Shown here in pieces: positions 16,202 through 28,204 of a DNA stretch of 64,000 nucleotides. Under the pieces are notes generated by a model. That model saw nothing but the letters and a program-made list of their open reading frames with translations. It did not search any database and was not told where the DNA came from. Made by a program: the position numbers and the translations under genes. Source of the DNA: Plasmodium malariae (taxonomy: Eukaryota > Apicomplexa > Aconoidasida > Haemosporida > Plasmodiidae); assembly GCF_900090045.1 (NCBI RefSeq), contig NC_041781.1, positions 434,001-498,000 of the forward strand, written 5' to 3'. The first letter of the stretch is position 1, and each line of letters begins with the position of its first letter.

Positions 16202-19200
16202 TTAATTTTTATCATACCTCGGAAGTTCAATATCTGTTGTAAAGTCGTATTCAATGGTTGGTATTACTCCTGAAATAAACTTCAAAAGAAATAGCAGATA
16301 CAAATCGTGCCTACACAAAAAAAATATAATATATATTTGATTAATATCTAACAGTTTTGTGGTAAGTGAGCACACATGTGCGCATACGTGAGTACTTAAA
16401 AATATGTACGTACGCATATATATATATATATATATATGCAAATGTGCGTATACCTTGGCTCCTTTTCTTCAGTAACCCAATTTTTTACAATCCTTAACAT
16501 GGCTTCCGCATGCCTACAACATAATAGTAAAACATGTAGCCGAAAAAACGTAGCATCCAAAAGTTAAAGATATTTTAAAACATTTACATAAACAAATAAT
16601 TAGTATTTTCGGATAAGAAAGTTACCTGCACGGATGAATAGATGCAGTCATCACTCCCGTACACGGGTGTGGGTCATACTGGATAGAGGAAAAAGAAAAA
16701 TCATAAATAAATAAATCAGTATATACACATGTACAAATACACAAACACGAGCAAATATATACAAAAAGGGATGTAGACATATGTGAAATGAAGAACATTA
16801 TGAAAGTATTACGACTTAAAAAAAAATATATAATAAAATTCTCTTCTTTAATATTTATATCTACTACTGACAGTTACTGTTTTGTTACTATAGTCTGCTA
16901 AGATATCTTCAAAAATTTTGTCCGATTTTAATGGACTCCCATTCTGAGTAGAAAAAAAAAAAAAAAAAAAAAATTAAAGTGAAACGGACTGAAATAAAAT
17001 AAAATAAAACAAAATAAACTTAGATACACCTCATCGAATAAAGAATTTCGTGAATTAAATAAATAATAAAATGCATGTGTACTTCATCATATCCGAATAG
17101 CCATATCCGAGGAGTTTCGTAATACTTGTCGTAAGTTATACTAACATCATATGTACGTATTTTCATGACATCTACAAAGAGGAAGAATTTAAAAATTCAA
17201 AAACGGGGTAATATATAAGAAAAGGATAGAGTACATATACACACACATATATATATATATATATATAATGTAAATGCATTTATTTAGCGTACAACTAAAA
17301 CAAAAAACATTTGTTTGAAATTTTAAAATTCCTAATTTTACTCTCATTCTCCGCATTTTTAGAATAGTATCCTGCGCTGTCAAGAGCGGCAGGGTCATCT
17401 TCCTGTACAAAAAAAAAAAAAAAAAAGGAAGCATACATACACATATATGTATATATATATATATGTACCTGGCTTACTCCATAAACATATATTTATTAAA
17501 ATGGATAAATTTAGAACTAGAAGACTATATAAAATTTATTCTTAAGATTTCTTTCGATTATAACTTTAATAACGTCGCAATTTATATCAAAGTTATTTAT
17601 GTCTATAACGTCATCGTCATCGCTGTCCGCATGAACCTGCACAAATTCGAAAGATGTTAGGTGATAAAAACAACTATGTTTATGCTATTCCTTTTTTTCT
17701 TTTTTTCTATTTTCTTTCCTTTCTTTCCTTTCTTCTTTTCCTTTTTCCTATTTTCTTTCTTTTCTTTTTACCCTTTCCTCTTTTAGCGGAGCACTTTCGG
17801 AAAAATTAAGATCATGTACAACTAAAGGGATTAAACAAGTTAATTTATATGTTCAGCTGCTGGATTAGAGACTTGAATTGTAAGTACATTCTTTTCGTTT
17901 TAGCAAATAAGGAAATATTATATATATACATACCTACACACATACGTATGTATGTACATATGTGTACATATACATATATTTATAATTTTCCTATCAGGCC
18001 TTACAGTCACCTATGTCCGTGGCGTTATTGTCCTCTTCATAATGTGGGAACAGCCACTCATTCTCAACAACTTCCTGAAAAAATAAATTTGTGTACATGT
18101 TGCACCGAGGTGGAGTATTTGCACAAATTTTGAAAAATACATAAGTGAACACACACATATATATATACATATTTTTTTTAAGATTACCAAATCGCGAATA
18201 ATATAATTCAAGTCTTTAATTCTATGTTTGCACGGGGCATTCTTAGTTATTAGAAATTGCTTCTTCTCTGGTAAATATGGAACAGTTCTGTTTATATCTG
18301 CCTCTTGCCTGTACCCAAATATACATATAAAAGAAAAAAAAATATATACTTTAAAATGTTCGTTATTCCTTTTAGTACTAAACATGTCTTTGCTACAACT
18401 CATGTCACCATGTTATTAATTAAATTATTACATGTAATTACATATTATTACATTTTAACACATATTATTACATTTTATATATTTTATTTTAACATATGTT
18501 AATAAATTTTTATATTTTTCATTGTATATATTTATACAAACTGCACTTTTCTATATTAACCATTCCCATGTTTTAAACTTATAAACCAAAAAATCGCCTG
18601 CGTCTACAAATTCCTCTGGGGTTAATGTTCCTAAAAAAGGGTAAGCACGGAAATGCAAAGAAAAGAAAAAGAGTATTACATAGTTAATTGAATAAATTTG
18701 AGTAAATACACAAGATGACATATGGGAATTTTTTGTTCCTCATTAAATACTTTAAATACGAATTTTGTGACTTGGATTTTTTTCTTTCTTATCTGTTTAC
18801 TTTTGTACTTTCTACATTCTATTTTCTATTTATTATTATACTTTTTCTTTATTGTTTATTCTTTTCTCATTCTCATTCTTATTCTTATTCTTATTCTTGT
18901 TTTTTTTTTTTTTTTTTTTCACGTCATCAGCATAGACCTTAAGAAATTTCTATTCGCTCCTTTTCTATAATTACAAGAAATACATCTTTTCAATAACCCC
19001 TTTTTATTTTATTTTATTTTTTATTGCCAAGTTTTTATTATTTTAACGTAAATTCTTTTCTTTTTATTCAATGGCTAAATGGATGTATATTCCACTAATA
19101 CGTGTCTTTTTGACGCAAAACATACATTTTTAAAGACACAAAAACATACAGTAAAAAAACAAAAAAACAATACAAAATTAGAATTAAATTTTACCATTTT

Positions 19201-19297
19201 TAACAAATGAAGAAGAATTTGAGATGGGTTTAAAATACGAATAAACCTTTCGGCATGTGTCTCCTATCTTATGCTTTACATTCAATGGTTCACTCAT
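16202..19297 (-). CDS. ATG3: Autophagy-related protein 3, E2-like enzyme for ATG8 conjugation
   Basis: Twelve small exons: 19195-19297, 18561-18630, 18188-18308, 18011-18074, 17772-17821, exon 6 starting 17636 (3' end uncertain), 17342-17402, 17083-17171, 16872-16943, 16626-16678, 16454-16513 and 16202-16310. All junctions keep phase except the unresolved end of exon 6. The protein is about 290-305 residues, near the family's usual 310. Family blocks are clear: [11 protein letters not shown] (exon 2), [18 protein letters not shown] (exon 3), [20 protein letters not shown] (exon 8), IFEDI (exon 9), the SIHPCRHAEAM active-site cysteine motif spanning exons 10-11, and [14 protein letters not shown] (exon 12). 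Trp105 begins WLFP, in the position of the ATG8-interacting motif. ATG3 transfers ATG8 to phosphatidylethanolamine; in Plasmodium this supports ATG8 on the apicoplast. The stop after ELPRYDKN is preferred to an extra intron. Confidence 0.93.
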
Positions 19298-22200
19298 TCC
19301 AGTTTCATAAAATGAAAAACCTTTTTTTTTTTTTTTATACTTGCAAAAATCAAATATAAAATTTTTAAAAGTAAAACTATAAAAAAAAATAAAGAAAGGG
19401 GTTCATTACCTCTCCGTTTGTCTTATTCTTTCTTTCTTACTTTGTTTTTTTCTTTCTTACTTTGTTTTTTTCTTTCTTTCTTTTTTTTTTTTTTTTTTTT
19501 TGCTATTTAATAAGATATTTTGCAAAATAGCGAATAGGTGTATACTTCTTTTATAGCTACGAAAAACATGACAAAAAGAAAATATCACACATTCATATGG
19601 AGTAGTAATTACTACCTGAATTGAAAACTTTTTTTTTCTCTTCTCTTGATTAAGTGGCTCTAATAAAATATAACATATAATGATTGAAAAAAAAAACAAA
19701 TATCTAACAACTTTATTTTTTTTTATTGCAAACACACTGTTTCAGAAAAATAGCACTTTTCAATAAAGATTATTCATCAAATAAAAGTTAAATTCAAGGC
19801 TATAAATTTATTATTATCTATTTACAAAAAAATTATTCTCGACTGTGTGGGTTTAAAAAAATATTTTTTAAAAAGATATAATATAAACATAAAAAAGGAA
19901 AAAATATATTTAATAAAATATAAAAAGGTAAAAATAATTTTTCGGTATATATAACAATTTTTATTTATTATGCTACAACTTCACATATGCAACTCTCTTT
20001 CTGGGAATACAAATTGAAGAAAAACTCTTTTTTAGCTTCTTGTTGTCAGTCTTATTATCCTCATTTTGTGTTCATATTTTGTTCATTTTTTGTTCATTTT
20101 TTGTTCATATTTTGTTCATTTTTTGTTCATTTTTTGTTCATTCTTTGTTCATTCTTTGTTCATTCTTTGTTCATTCTTTGTTCATTTTTTCATTTTTTGT
20201 TCATTTTTTTTTTTTTTTTTTTACCATTACGCAGTTATTTCTATTATTATAAATTTCTTTTACGTTTGGCCCACGTTACGATGCAAACGTAAACATTAAA
20301 ATAAAGCTTAGAAGGTTTAATGACACCAAACACGATTTATAATGTATAATATAAAAATAAAAATATATTTTGTTATACATTTATATATATATATTTAAAC
20401 AATCAAACGCAAAGCACATTTTTGCCCTTTATGTTTGAGGTACTGTAACCATATGCATATATATACTTTGTGCACTTTTTTTAAACTGCTCTAGCATAAT
20501 CTCGTTGATCGTATATTTGAGGACACATGATAAAAAAAGAAAAATTTTACTTAATTTAGCGTAAGATTTTGCGTATGCATAATTATATACGTATGTTTTT
20601 TTTTTTCATTTTATGTAGGAATTAAAAAAAAAAGCTCATTTTTTTCTTTTAATATATATCATGCTAGCATATATTTTAAAGTATTTCGTAGTTTTTTTGC
20701 AAACAATTTTTATTTTTTTTGTTAAATGTTTTGATTTTAGAAAGTATTTATTTATATTTGATAAACATTTCTTGATTTATGTATTTTATTATTTATGCAA
20801 TATAATATTTACACAGTTTATTATTAATGATTTTTTTTTTTGTTTAAACCCTCAATGTTCTATTTTTTTAATTTACTAAAAATTTTCAAATATATATATA
20901 CATAATTTTATACATTAGTTTTTTCGATGTACTTAAGGCATTTCGAAACTTTAATTTTTACAGTTGAATGTATAGTAAATGTTAGTACGCAATTTTATAA
21001 ATACGTATATGCGTAAGTACGTGTATATGCGAATACATATATATCAAATACGTATATATTAAGTAGATGCATATATGTATATATATTTACATTATAAATA
21101 TCATATATTAACTTTGTAAAATAACAATGCACATAAATTAAATATTACAATACAGCAAAGTTTACCGGATGGTTATTTTAAATAAAATATATAACGTATT
21201 AATTTAAAGTAAATTGGATAGAGAGGGAAATATATAAAGTTTCAAAAAAAAAAAAAAAAAAGAAAAAAAATTCCTTTTTTACTGTTTAATATTTTTCTTA
21301 ATATTACTAAGAAATTTATATGTTATTATACATGTTAAAGTAAAAGCTTAATGTTAAAACGCATTTATTTTAACCACACAATAGCAGTTCATACTATTTA
21401 TGAAGCGCACAAAAAACAAAAACTTTACCGAATTAGTCCATATCAAATTAATATAAAGTTAAACATAAAAATATATGTGACACAATATATGTAAAGAAAC
21501 ACACCTAAGTAAATGTAGAAAAAAACTGTTTATAGAGGAAAAAACAAATATATAAATTTTCGATGAAGAACAGATTATCAGATAAGTGAAATGTGTTATA
21601 TATTATGTTGTGAAATTTTTAAGTATTTTAAAAGAGTTTTATTTATTAAAGAATAAAATTAGGAAATCAGAATGTATCAGAGAGACCTGAAGAAATAGAT
21701 GTTTTGTTTTGCTAGCGTTTTTCTTTTCTTTTCTTTTTTTTTTGTTAATATTGTTTTATCATTAAAAGAATATTTTATTTTATTTAAACCAGATTACCAA
21801 GAAAATAAAGTTAAGCAAATTGGTACATAATATATTTTACGATTAGAAGAAGATTAATTGTAAGGAAAAAGGCAACAGTGTCATATTAATAGGGGAAAAT
21901 GTTTTATAAATTGTGAATATTATATAAATATGTGTGTATATGTATATGTATTTATTTTCTGATAAATGTTTTTGCATAGACTCTACCGTGTTATTAGGGT
22001 CATTGTGCAAATGCACGTGTTCATATACATTTTAGTAATTAATGAAAATACTAACAATTTTAAATATTAAAAAAAAAATAAAAAAACACAAATAAATCTT
22101 AAGTAAAACTCCCACGTAGGATTTAGCTAATTATATTAAAAAATTTTAAAACACGAAACATTTTTCGAATGATTAATATATCTATAACATACGCCTTTTT

Positions 22201-22584
22201 GTACATGTGCGTCCATTTTCAAATAAATAATATATATATATATATATATATATTTATGTAAATATATTTATTAAACAAATGCTACCTCTCTTTGTGCATT
22301 TTATATGCCCTATTCATTTATGTATTAGCATTTTCGACATCCACATAGTATGAAAATAAAATCCCCATTTTAGTTTAATTTTTATTTTAACATTTTTTGA
22401 TACGTTAAAAAAACAAATTAAAATTTCTGAGAAACTCTTTTTTTTTTCCGTTTGCAAAATGCTTATCATTTACTAAACAGAACAAGACAAATATTAAAAA
22501 TAAGAATTATATATATATATAAACAAAAAGAAACAATAAGAGAAAAAAAAAAAAAAAACATTTGAAATATGAAAAATAAATGAA
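19298..22584. other. Divergent intergenic region between ATG3 and the PNUTS-like gene
   Basis: This 3.3-kb region holds the 5' flanks of two divergent genes. It contains pyrimidine-rich runs at 19420-19500, a TTTTTTGTTCA tandem repeat at 20080-20205, poly-A tracts near 21245 and 22540, and a (TA)n run near 22230. The minus-strand frame at 19457-19735 ends in a poly-Lys run and looks like 5' UTR noise. I see no supported gene. Confidence 0.5.
20080..20205. repeat. TTTTTTGTTCA tandem repeat
   Basis: About a dozen head-to-tail copies of a 10-11-base unit built on TTGTTCATT, with small length and base changes. Because the unit lacks stops in all three plus-strand frames it yields three overlapping Phe/Cys/Leu-rich ORFs, none of which is a real gene. 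Confidence 0.9.
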
Positions 22585-25500
22585 ATGGAACTTATTTCAA
22601 AGAAAATCAGTGCTAACGAAACATCAAATAAGAAAAGGAAAAAAAATATTGAAATAACAACAAACTTAAAAAATAACTTAAAAAGTCTGAAATTAAGCGA
22701 AAGAAATGATATAAATTATTTCGCACAAAATGTAAAAACAACTGATCAAAAGGATGCTGCAAAAAAAAGTACAACGAAACATACGCTAAAGATAGATAAA
22801 GCATTAAGGGCTGAAAATGCACCCCACAACAAAAATTTGAACGTTGATATTTCTAAGTACAAAAAGGTATTCAATAAAGCAAGTGTTGATAGGACTGTCA
22901 AAGGGCAACAGAAAGACAAAGAAAAGTTAAAGAAAATAAAAAAAAAAAGAAAAAAAAAAGAAGGAGATGGGGAAATATCAGAGGTATACGAAATAGAAAG
23001 GGAAGCAACAAATGTACAATCACAACAGGTATATAAAATCAATAATAATGAGTCGATGTTGAGTTCAACGAACGTTGAGGAAAAAGAAGATATTGAGAAG
23101 CACCATGAGGAATTAGAAAAACTCGTTAACATTGGTAAGGAACTGAAGAAGGACACGAATCAAATAATTTCAGAACTAAAAAATATTCTTAATATTGTAG
23201 AAAATCCAAAGGAACATAATAAAATAGATGGACTTAAGTCAAAAGAGATAAAAATTTTAGATTCGTGGTATTTTGCAAATAAGCTGAAAATTATACCTTG
23301 CTTATTTGAAGACAAACCATTAAGTGCAAATCTGTTAAGCTCTTTATATGCTGTTGAACCTTCTTTTAAAAATAAGAAAAATAAAATTATTATATATTTA
23401 AAATTTGTGAAAGATAAATATGAAAAGTCATTAAAGAAATGTAGTGAAAATCAAACAGAAGACAAAGGTGAATTTTGCAAAAATAAAATTCTGCATGTAT
23501 TAGACAATAGTACGGAAAATTTAAAAGAAAAAGAGTATATGAAAAAATTAATTACACTAATTAAAAACGAAAGTAGTTACAAAAATTTAAAACATTATTT
23601 CAGTTATCTTTTAACCGTTTTAACTGTTGATACATATGACGTGTTTTTAGAAGAAGATGGACTTGTATGCATTAAAGATATTTTACAGAGCATTGCAAAA
23701 AAAAAACTAATAAAAAAATGTATTGCTCTGTTAAGGCAAATTTTAAATATATTGCAAAAATTAAATATTACTCTTGATCATTTAAAAAATACTTTAATAG
23801 GTATCCCTATCAATTTTATTTCTAGAAACAAAATAGACAAAAAAAATAAGTTAGACTATGTAACGGATAATGAACAAATAAGAAATATTGCAAAGGAATT
23901 AATAGACAAATGGAAACTAGTACGTGATAAAGCATTAAGTGAAAAAAATGTAGATAGTGAGAACAAAGAATTAAAGATAAATGTGGGCGAAAATATGACC
24001 AATGAGATAGATAATATTGAGCATGAAAATATCCCCCAAAATAATATTTGCAACAATAGCGATAATACGGAAAAAGTTAAAAGCAGCTCTAATGATATGA
24101 GTACAAATAACCTGAATAGTGCAGAAGAAATAACTATTGCAAATAAAACAAAAACTATAGATATTGATCTCAGGAACAATATTTGTGACATTGAAACAAA
24201 CAATATCACAGTCATGAATAAGACGAAATCTTTAAATTTGAAAAATGTTGATAAGGGAACTGAAAATGTTAAGGGGAGTCCAAATACCTTCAAGTTAAAT
24301 CAGAATTGTACAAAAAATGCTCTTAAAAAGGATAATAAAAAAAAAATGGACAAATCGAATGAAAGTAAAAATATCATGCTCGAAATAATAGATACTCTAA
24401 ATGAAGAATATGAAAAGAAGAAAAAAAGACATTTAGAATATAAAAAAGCAAAAATTGAAGGAAAGATAAAAAAGTTTAGTGCTTTAAAAAATACTTCAGA
24501 AATTAGCAAAAATGATAATTTGTTAACTGATATAGCAAAAATTAAAATGGTACCTGTGAATAGCACATTAAATAAAAGTCTACACATGAATGATTTTCCC
24601 AAACAGCATCATCATAATCAACATCATTTAAATAGCAATTTTTCGGAAATTCGAAATTTAATGAAAAATTATAATATAAATGAAGCATTGAAAACAGAAG
24701 CGAGTAGTATGACACTGTCAGCATCGCCATATGAGAAAAAGAATGAAAATTATGATATACCTAATACGAATATAAAGAATAGAAATGTTAACGAATTATT
24801 AAAAGAATCATATACTAATAACAGTACTCAAAGGAATGAAACCAATTTAAATAGAAATGTGCAGTCTCAAAAAATGACAAAAAATAGAGAACAATTAGTA
24901 GATAAACATGTATATTATAATAAATATAATACCCATGATGGTACAAATATTTTGAATAATACATATACGGAAAATGAAATATATATTAATAATAATAATA
25001 ATTCCACGTCGATGAACTATAATTTAAATCATTTAAAAAAGAAGCGTGTTTTTTCAAAGTATCCATATGCTACTAGTGAAGATGACCTACATGACAACTA
25101 CTGGAGTGCGCATAACTACAAAATGAAAACAGATGGAATACATTTTTCTGATAATATGGGTAATGAAGTTGCTGAGGAAAATTTTAGTAAATTTTCTAGC
25201 AGTGGAAAAAATGGCCTTTCCGAAAAAAATAGCCTTGATAATAATAATTTTCAAAATGCAACAGAACATACCAAGAATGATTTCACATTTAAAGGCACCA
25301 ATATCAACCAAGGAAAAACAGTTCAATTTTCCAATGATGATCTTAGTATGCATTCCTATGACACAGGTTCATATGATATTAATTCCATGAAGGAAAACAA
25401 AAAGTTGAGCGATGATAATTTAATTAAAGACCCCTTTGAATACTACCCCATTAATTGTGATGATAATAACAATAATAAAAATGGTAGAAATAACAGCAAC

Positions 25501-27108
25501 GTTCCCATTAATAATTTCAAGGATCAAAACAATAGTAGCAGTATCCGTAATAGTAGTAGTCGTACTAGCGGAAAAAATACTTCTGTATTAGGTTCACTTG
25601 AAAATTCTTTTATGAATTTGTTAAGCTATAACAGTATGCCACAAAATGAAAGAGACGTGAAATATAATAATATACCTAATTTAAATGAAAAAAATAAAAA
25701 CGATGTTTTAAATTTATTAAATAAAAACTCGTTTAGTGATACAATTATTAGGACATCACAAAATTTAAATGTACCTGATGAAGTTAATTACAATTATTCC
25801 AATAAGGAGAAAAATAATGAATACGAAATGTTTAATATAGCTTCAAAATATAATTTACCAAATATTAAGCATATGCTAAATAGTTCATTGGACGAAATTT
25901 TTAAAATATATAAAAGTTTTGAAAATATAAAAGTAAATTACAAAATAGCTGTAAAGGATATTTATTACCCTGAAAGGATATATAATGATAGCGAAGTAAT
26001 AAAAAACGATATAATTGTAAAATTTAATTATGATAAATTACAAGAAAAAAACAACGTTTCTTTTATATATTTAATATATAAGAATATGTTAAATATGAAT
26101 GAACATATGAACCATGTTTCAAATATGATCAATTCAAATAATACCCCAAATAACGTCCCAAATAACGCTTCTCGGAATGTGAATACCATTACGAATAAGG
26201 AGTTTAATATGCTACCTTTACCTGAATTATTTGCACCAGCAAATTTGAACGAACTGAAATTACCTCCTCTACCCATTTTACCAAATTTGCCGCCTTCACA
26301 GAATATTATACCTCCGATTATTTTCCCATACAATAACAATACAAATAAATACCATGAACAGTCATTAAATAGTATTCATATTGTAGATAGTACAACTAAG
26401 CATGATAAATCACCTTCAAATAATAAACCTTATAATTCACTGGAGGAATTTATAAATATTTTTGATGAAGATATTCAAAAAATTTTGCTCAAAAATACAG
26501 ACGTAAGTGCAAAAAAAAAAAAAAAAAAAAAAAGGGAAACATTAGCAAAGCACTATATTACATAGTTATTTTATTTTATTGCATTTTATCGTATATTATC
26601 ATATTGTTTCTTATTTTATCGAATCTCATGTAATTTTGTTTAATTTGTTAAATTACGAATTTGTGTTCCTCTATTATGTTTTTTTTGTGTGTATGTATTT
26701 TTAGTAGCTTTTTTTTTTTTTTTTTATATTTCTCATATTTTTCTTTTTTTCACCCACTTAACAGTTAGTCCATTTATTGATGAATAAGCCTGATGTTGTT
26801 ACGAAAATGCTGAAGGGCCCACAGTACATTAACGTACGTTTTCTTTTTTTTTTTTTTTTTTGTATTCCTATATAATTATACATTCATATGAAAATTTGTC
26901 CAAGCATGTACTGCATGAATTAACATATCCCATATATATATGTCGCGATTATGTATATGTATACATATATATATATATAATATATACTAAATACATACGT
27001 TGGTACATAAACATATATATATGTTTCCCCTGTTTATTGCATTTTTAGGAGGCTTTGTGTTCTCTGGAGGAGGAATTAAAAAATTGGAACAAATCGAATT
27101 TAACTTGA
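22585..27108 (+). CDS. TFIIS-N-domain protein with PP1-docking motif, PNUTS (PPP1R10)-like
   Basis: Three exons, 22585-26502, 26765-26833 and 27049-27108, all phase 0 with GTAAGT/GTACGT donors; 1348 residues. The N-terminal 130 residues are Lys-rich (likely nuclear). A helical TFIIS N-terminal (TND/LW) domain lies at about residues 305-447: a helix pair, then LNILQKLNITLDHLKNTLIG, then IAKELIDKWKLV. Residues 911-915 read KTVQF, matching the (R/K)x(V/I)x(F/W) PP1-docking consensus. This resembles the KTVTW site of animal PNUTS, which has the same TND-then-RVxF order. The middle is Asn-rich low complexity. The C-terminal part has a conserved-looking block (about 1090-1150), a Pro/Leu-rich run, and a helical tail in exons 2-3 (LVHLLMNKPDVVTKMLKG). 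PNUTS targets PP1 to RNA polymerase II for transcription termination. The TND call is firm; the PNUTS assignment is inference. Confidence 0.78.
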
Positions 27109-28204
27109 GAAAAATACAAAACTTCATGAATTTTTTTTTTTTTTTTTTTTTTAAGCTATTTTTTATAGCATTAAATGAGTTTTTTTTTTTTTTTTTATTG
27201 CTTATTTAGGTATACCCTATCAAATATTGTTCTTTTTCCATTTTATTTTTTCACCGTATATTATTATATTTTATTTCACCTTATATTGTTTTGCCTTATT
27301 TTATTGCACCTTATTTTGTTTTACCTTATTTAATTCTACCATATATCATTTTGAAGTATTTCATTGCTTTTTTAATGTGGGTTTCAAACGTGCACACAAA
27401 CTAATTAACATTTTTTTAATATTACTACCATGTTTAATTCGCACCTTTTATAACATGGAGGAAGTATACATAAAAGTAAAAATATCCAAATTTTCTGAGA
27501 ACATGATCATGTTTGTTTATAAAAGCAAGTTATTATGCACATTCATAAATTTTAACGCATAACATTGTACACCTTTTCATTTTACTTCCTTTTTTAAATG
27601 CACTGAGTTTTGCGTATTCACCTTTTAATCCTGATATGTCGCAATAATAAGCTACAGAAATATAACACTATATATATTAAATTATTGTAAAAAATAAAAA
27701 CAGAAAATTTTAATAAAGTTTTCTTTTTTATGCTAAAATCTTACAGCAGCAATAGTCGTACTGGTTGCTCCAGCAATGTGTTAATGCGAATAAAACGAAA
27801 TTACGCAAGAATACGCGAAAATTATTTCTTACAACATCTTATGTTGTAGAAAGCTTTTTTCAAAAAGGAAAAAAAAAAAAAGAAATATGCTCAAAAATGG
27901 CATTTGTTTGGGAGTAAATGTGTAAAAATGGAAAAAAATAAAAATAACAATGACTCTTTACATATATATAAGGAAAGTGGTACACAATTTCTTCGGATTT
28001 TCAATTTTTACCCATTCGGGAGGTCCTTCATTTCCTCGGGTAAAGTACACACACATAAATATATATGTAATATACATATTACATACGTATACATAATATG
28101 CAAATATAAAAGTATATATATATATGTCTTCACGTGCGTGGGCGTTTCTCCCTTTTCGCTTCAAAATATACCCCAGCTTAACAAAAATTTCCACCTGAAT
28201 TAGG
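27109..28204. other. Convergent intergenic region between the PNUTS-like and beta'-COP genes
   Basis: About 1.1 kb holding both 3' ends. It includes poly-T tracts at 27128-27150 and 27180-27195, a T-rich TTTTATTTCACC-type stretch at 27240-27350, a GC-elevated hairpin-bearing islet at 27740-27850 (listed separately) and a coding-like patch at 27927-28041. Confidence 0.45.
27740..27850. other. GC-elevated islet with two inverted repeats, possible structured RNA
   Basis: Two perfect short hairpins lie about 55 bases apart: TTGCT-CC-AGCAA at 27765-27776 and ACAACAT-CTT-ATGTTGT at 27831-27847. The segment between them is richer in G and C than the flanks (several ACGC/GCG trinucleotides). Both strands are also open for about 35 codons here, so a short exon is an alternative. 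No known RNA family is recognised. Confidence 0.25.

Noticed and set aside
19457..19735. Minus-strand 92-codon ORF with a hydrophobic start
   Set aside because: It ends in a poly-Lys run from a poly-T tract and sits in the 5' flank of ATG3; no splice sites join it to ATG3, whose own start is well supported.
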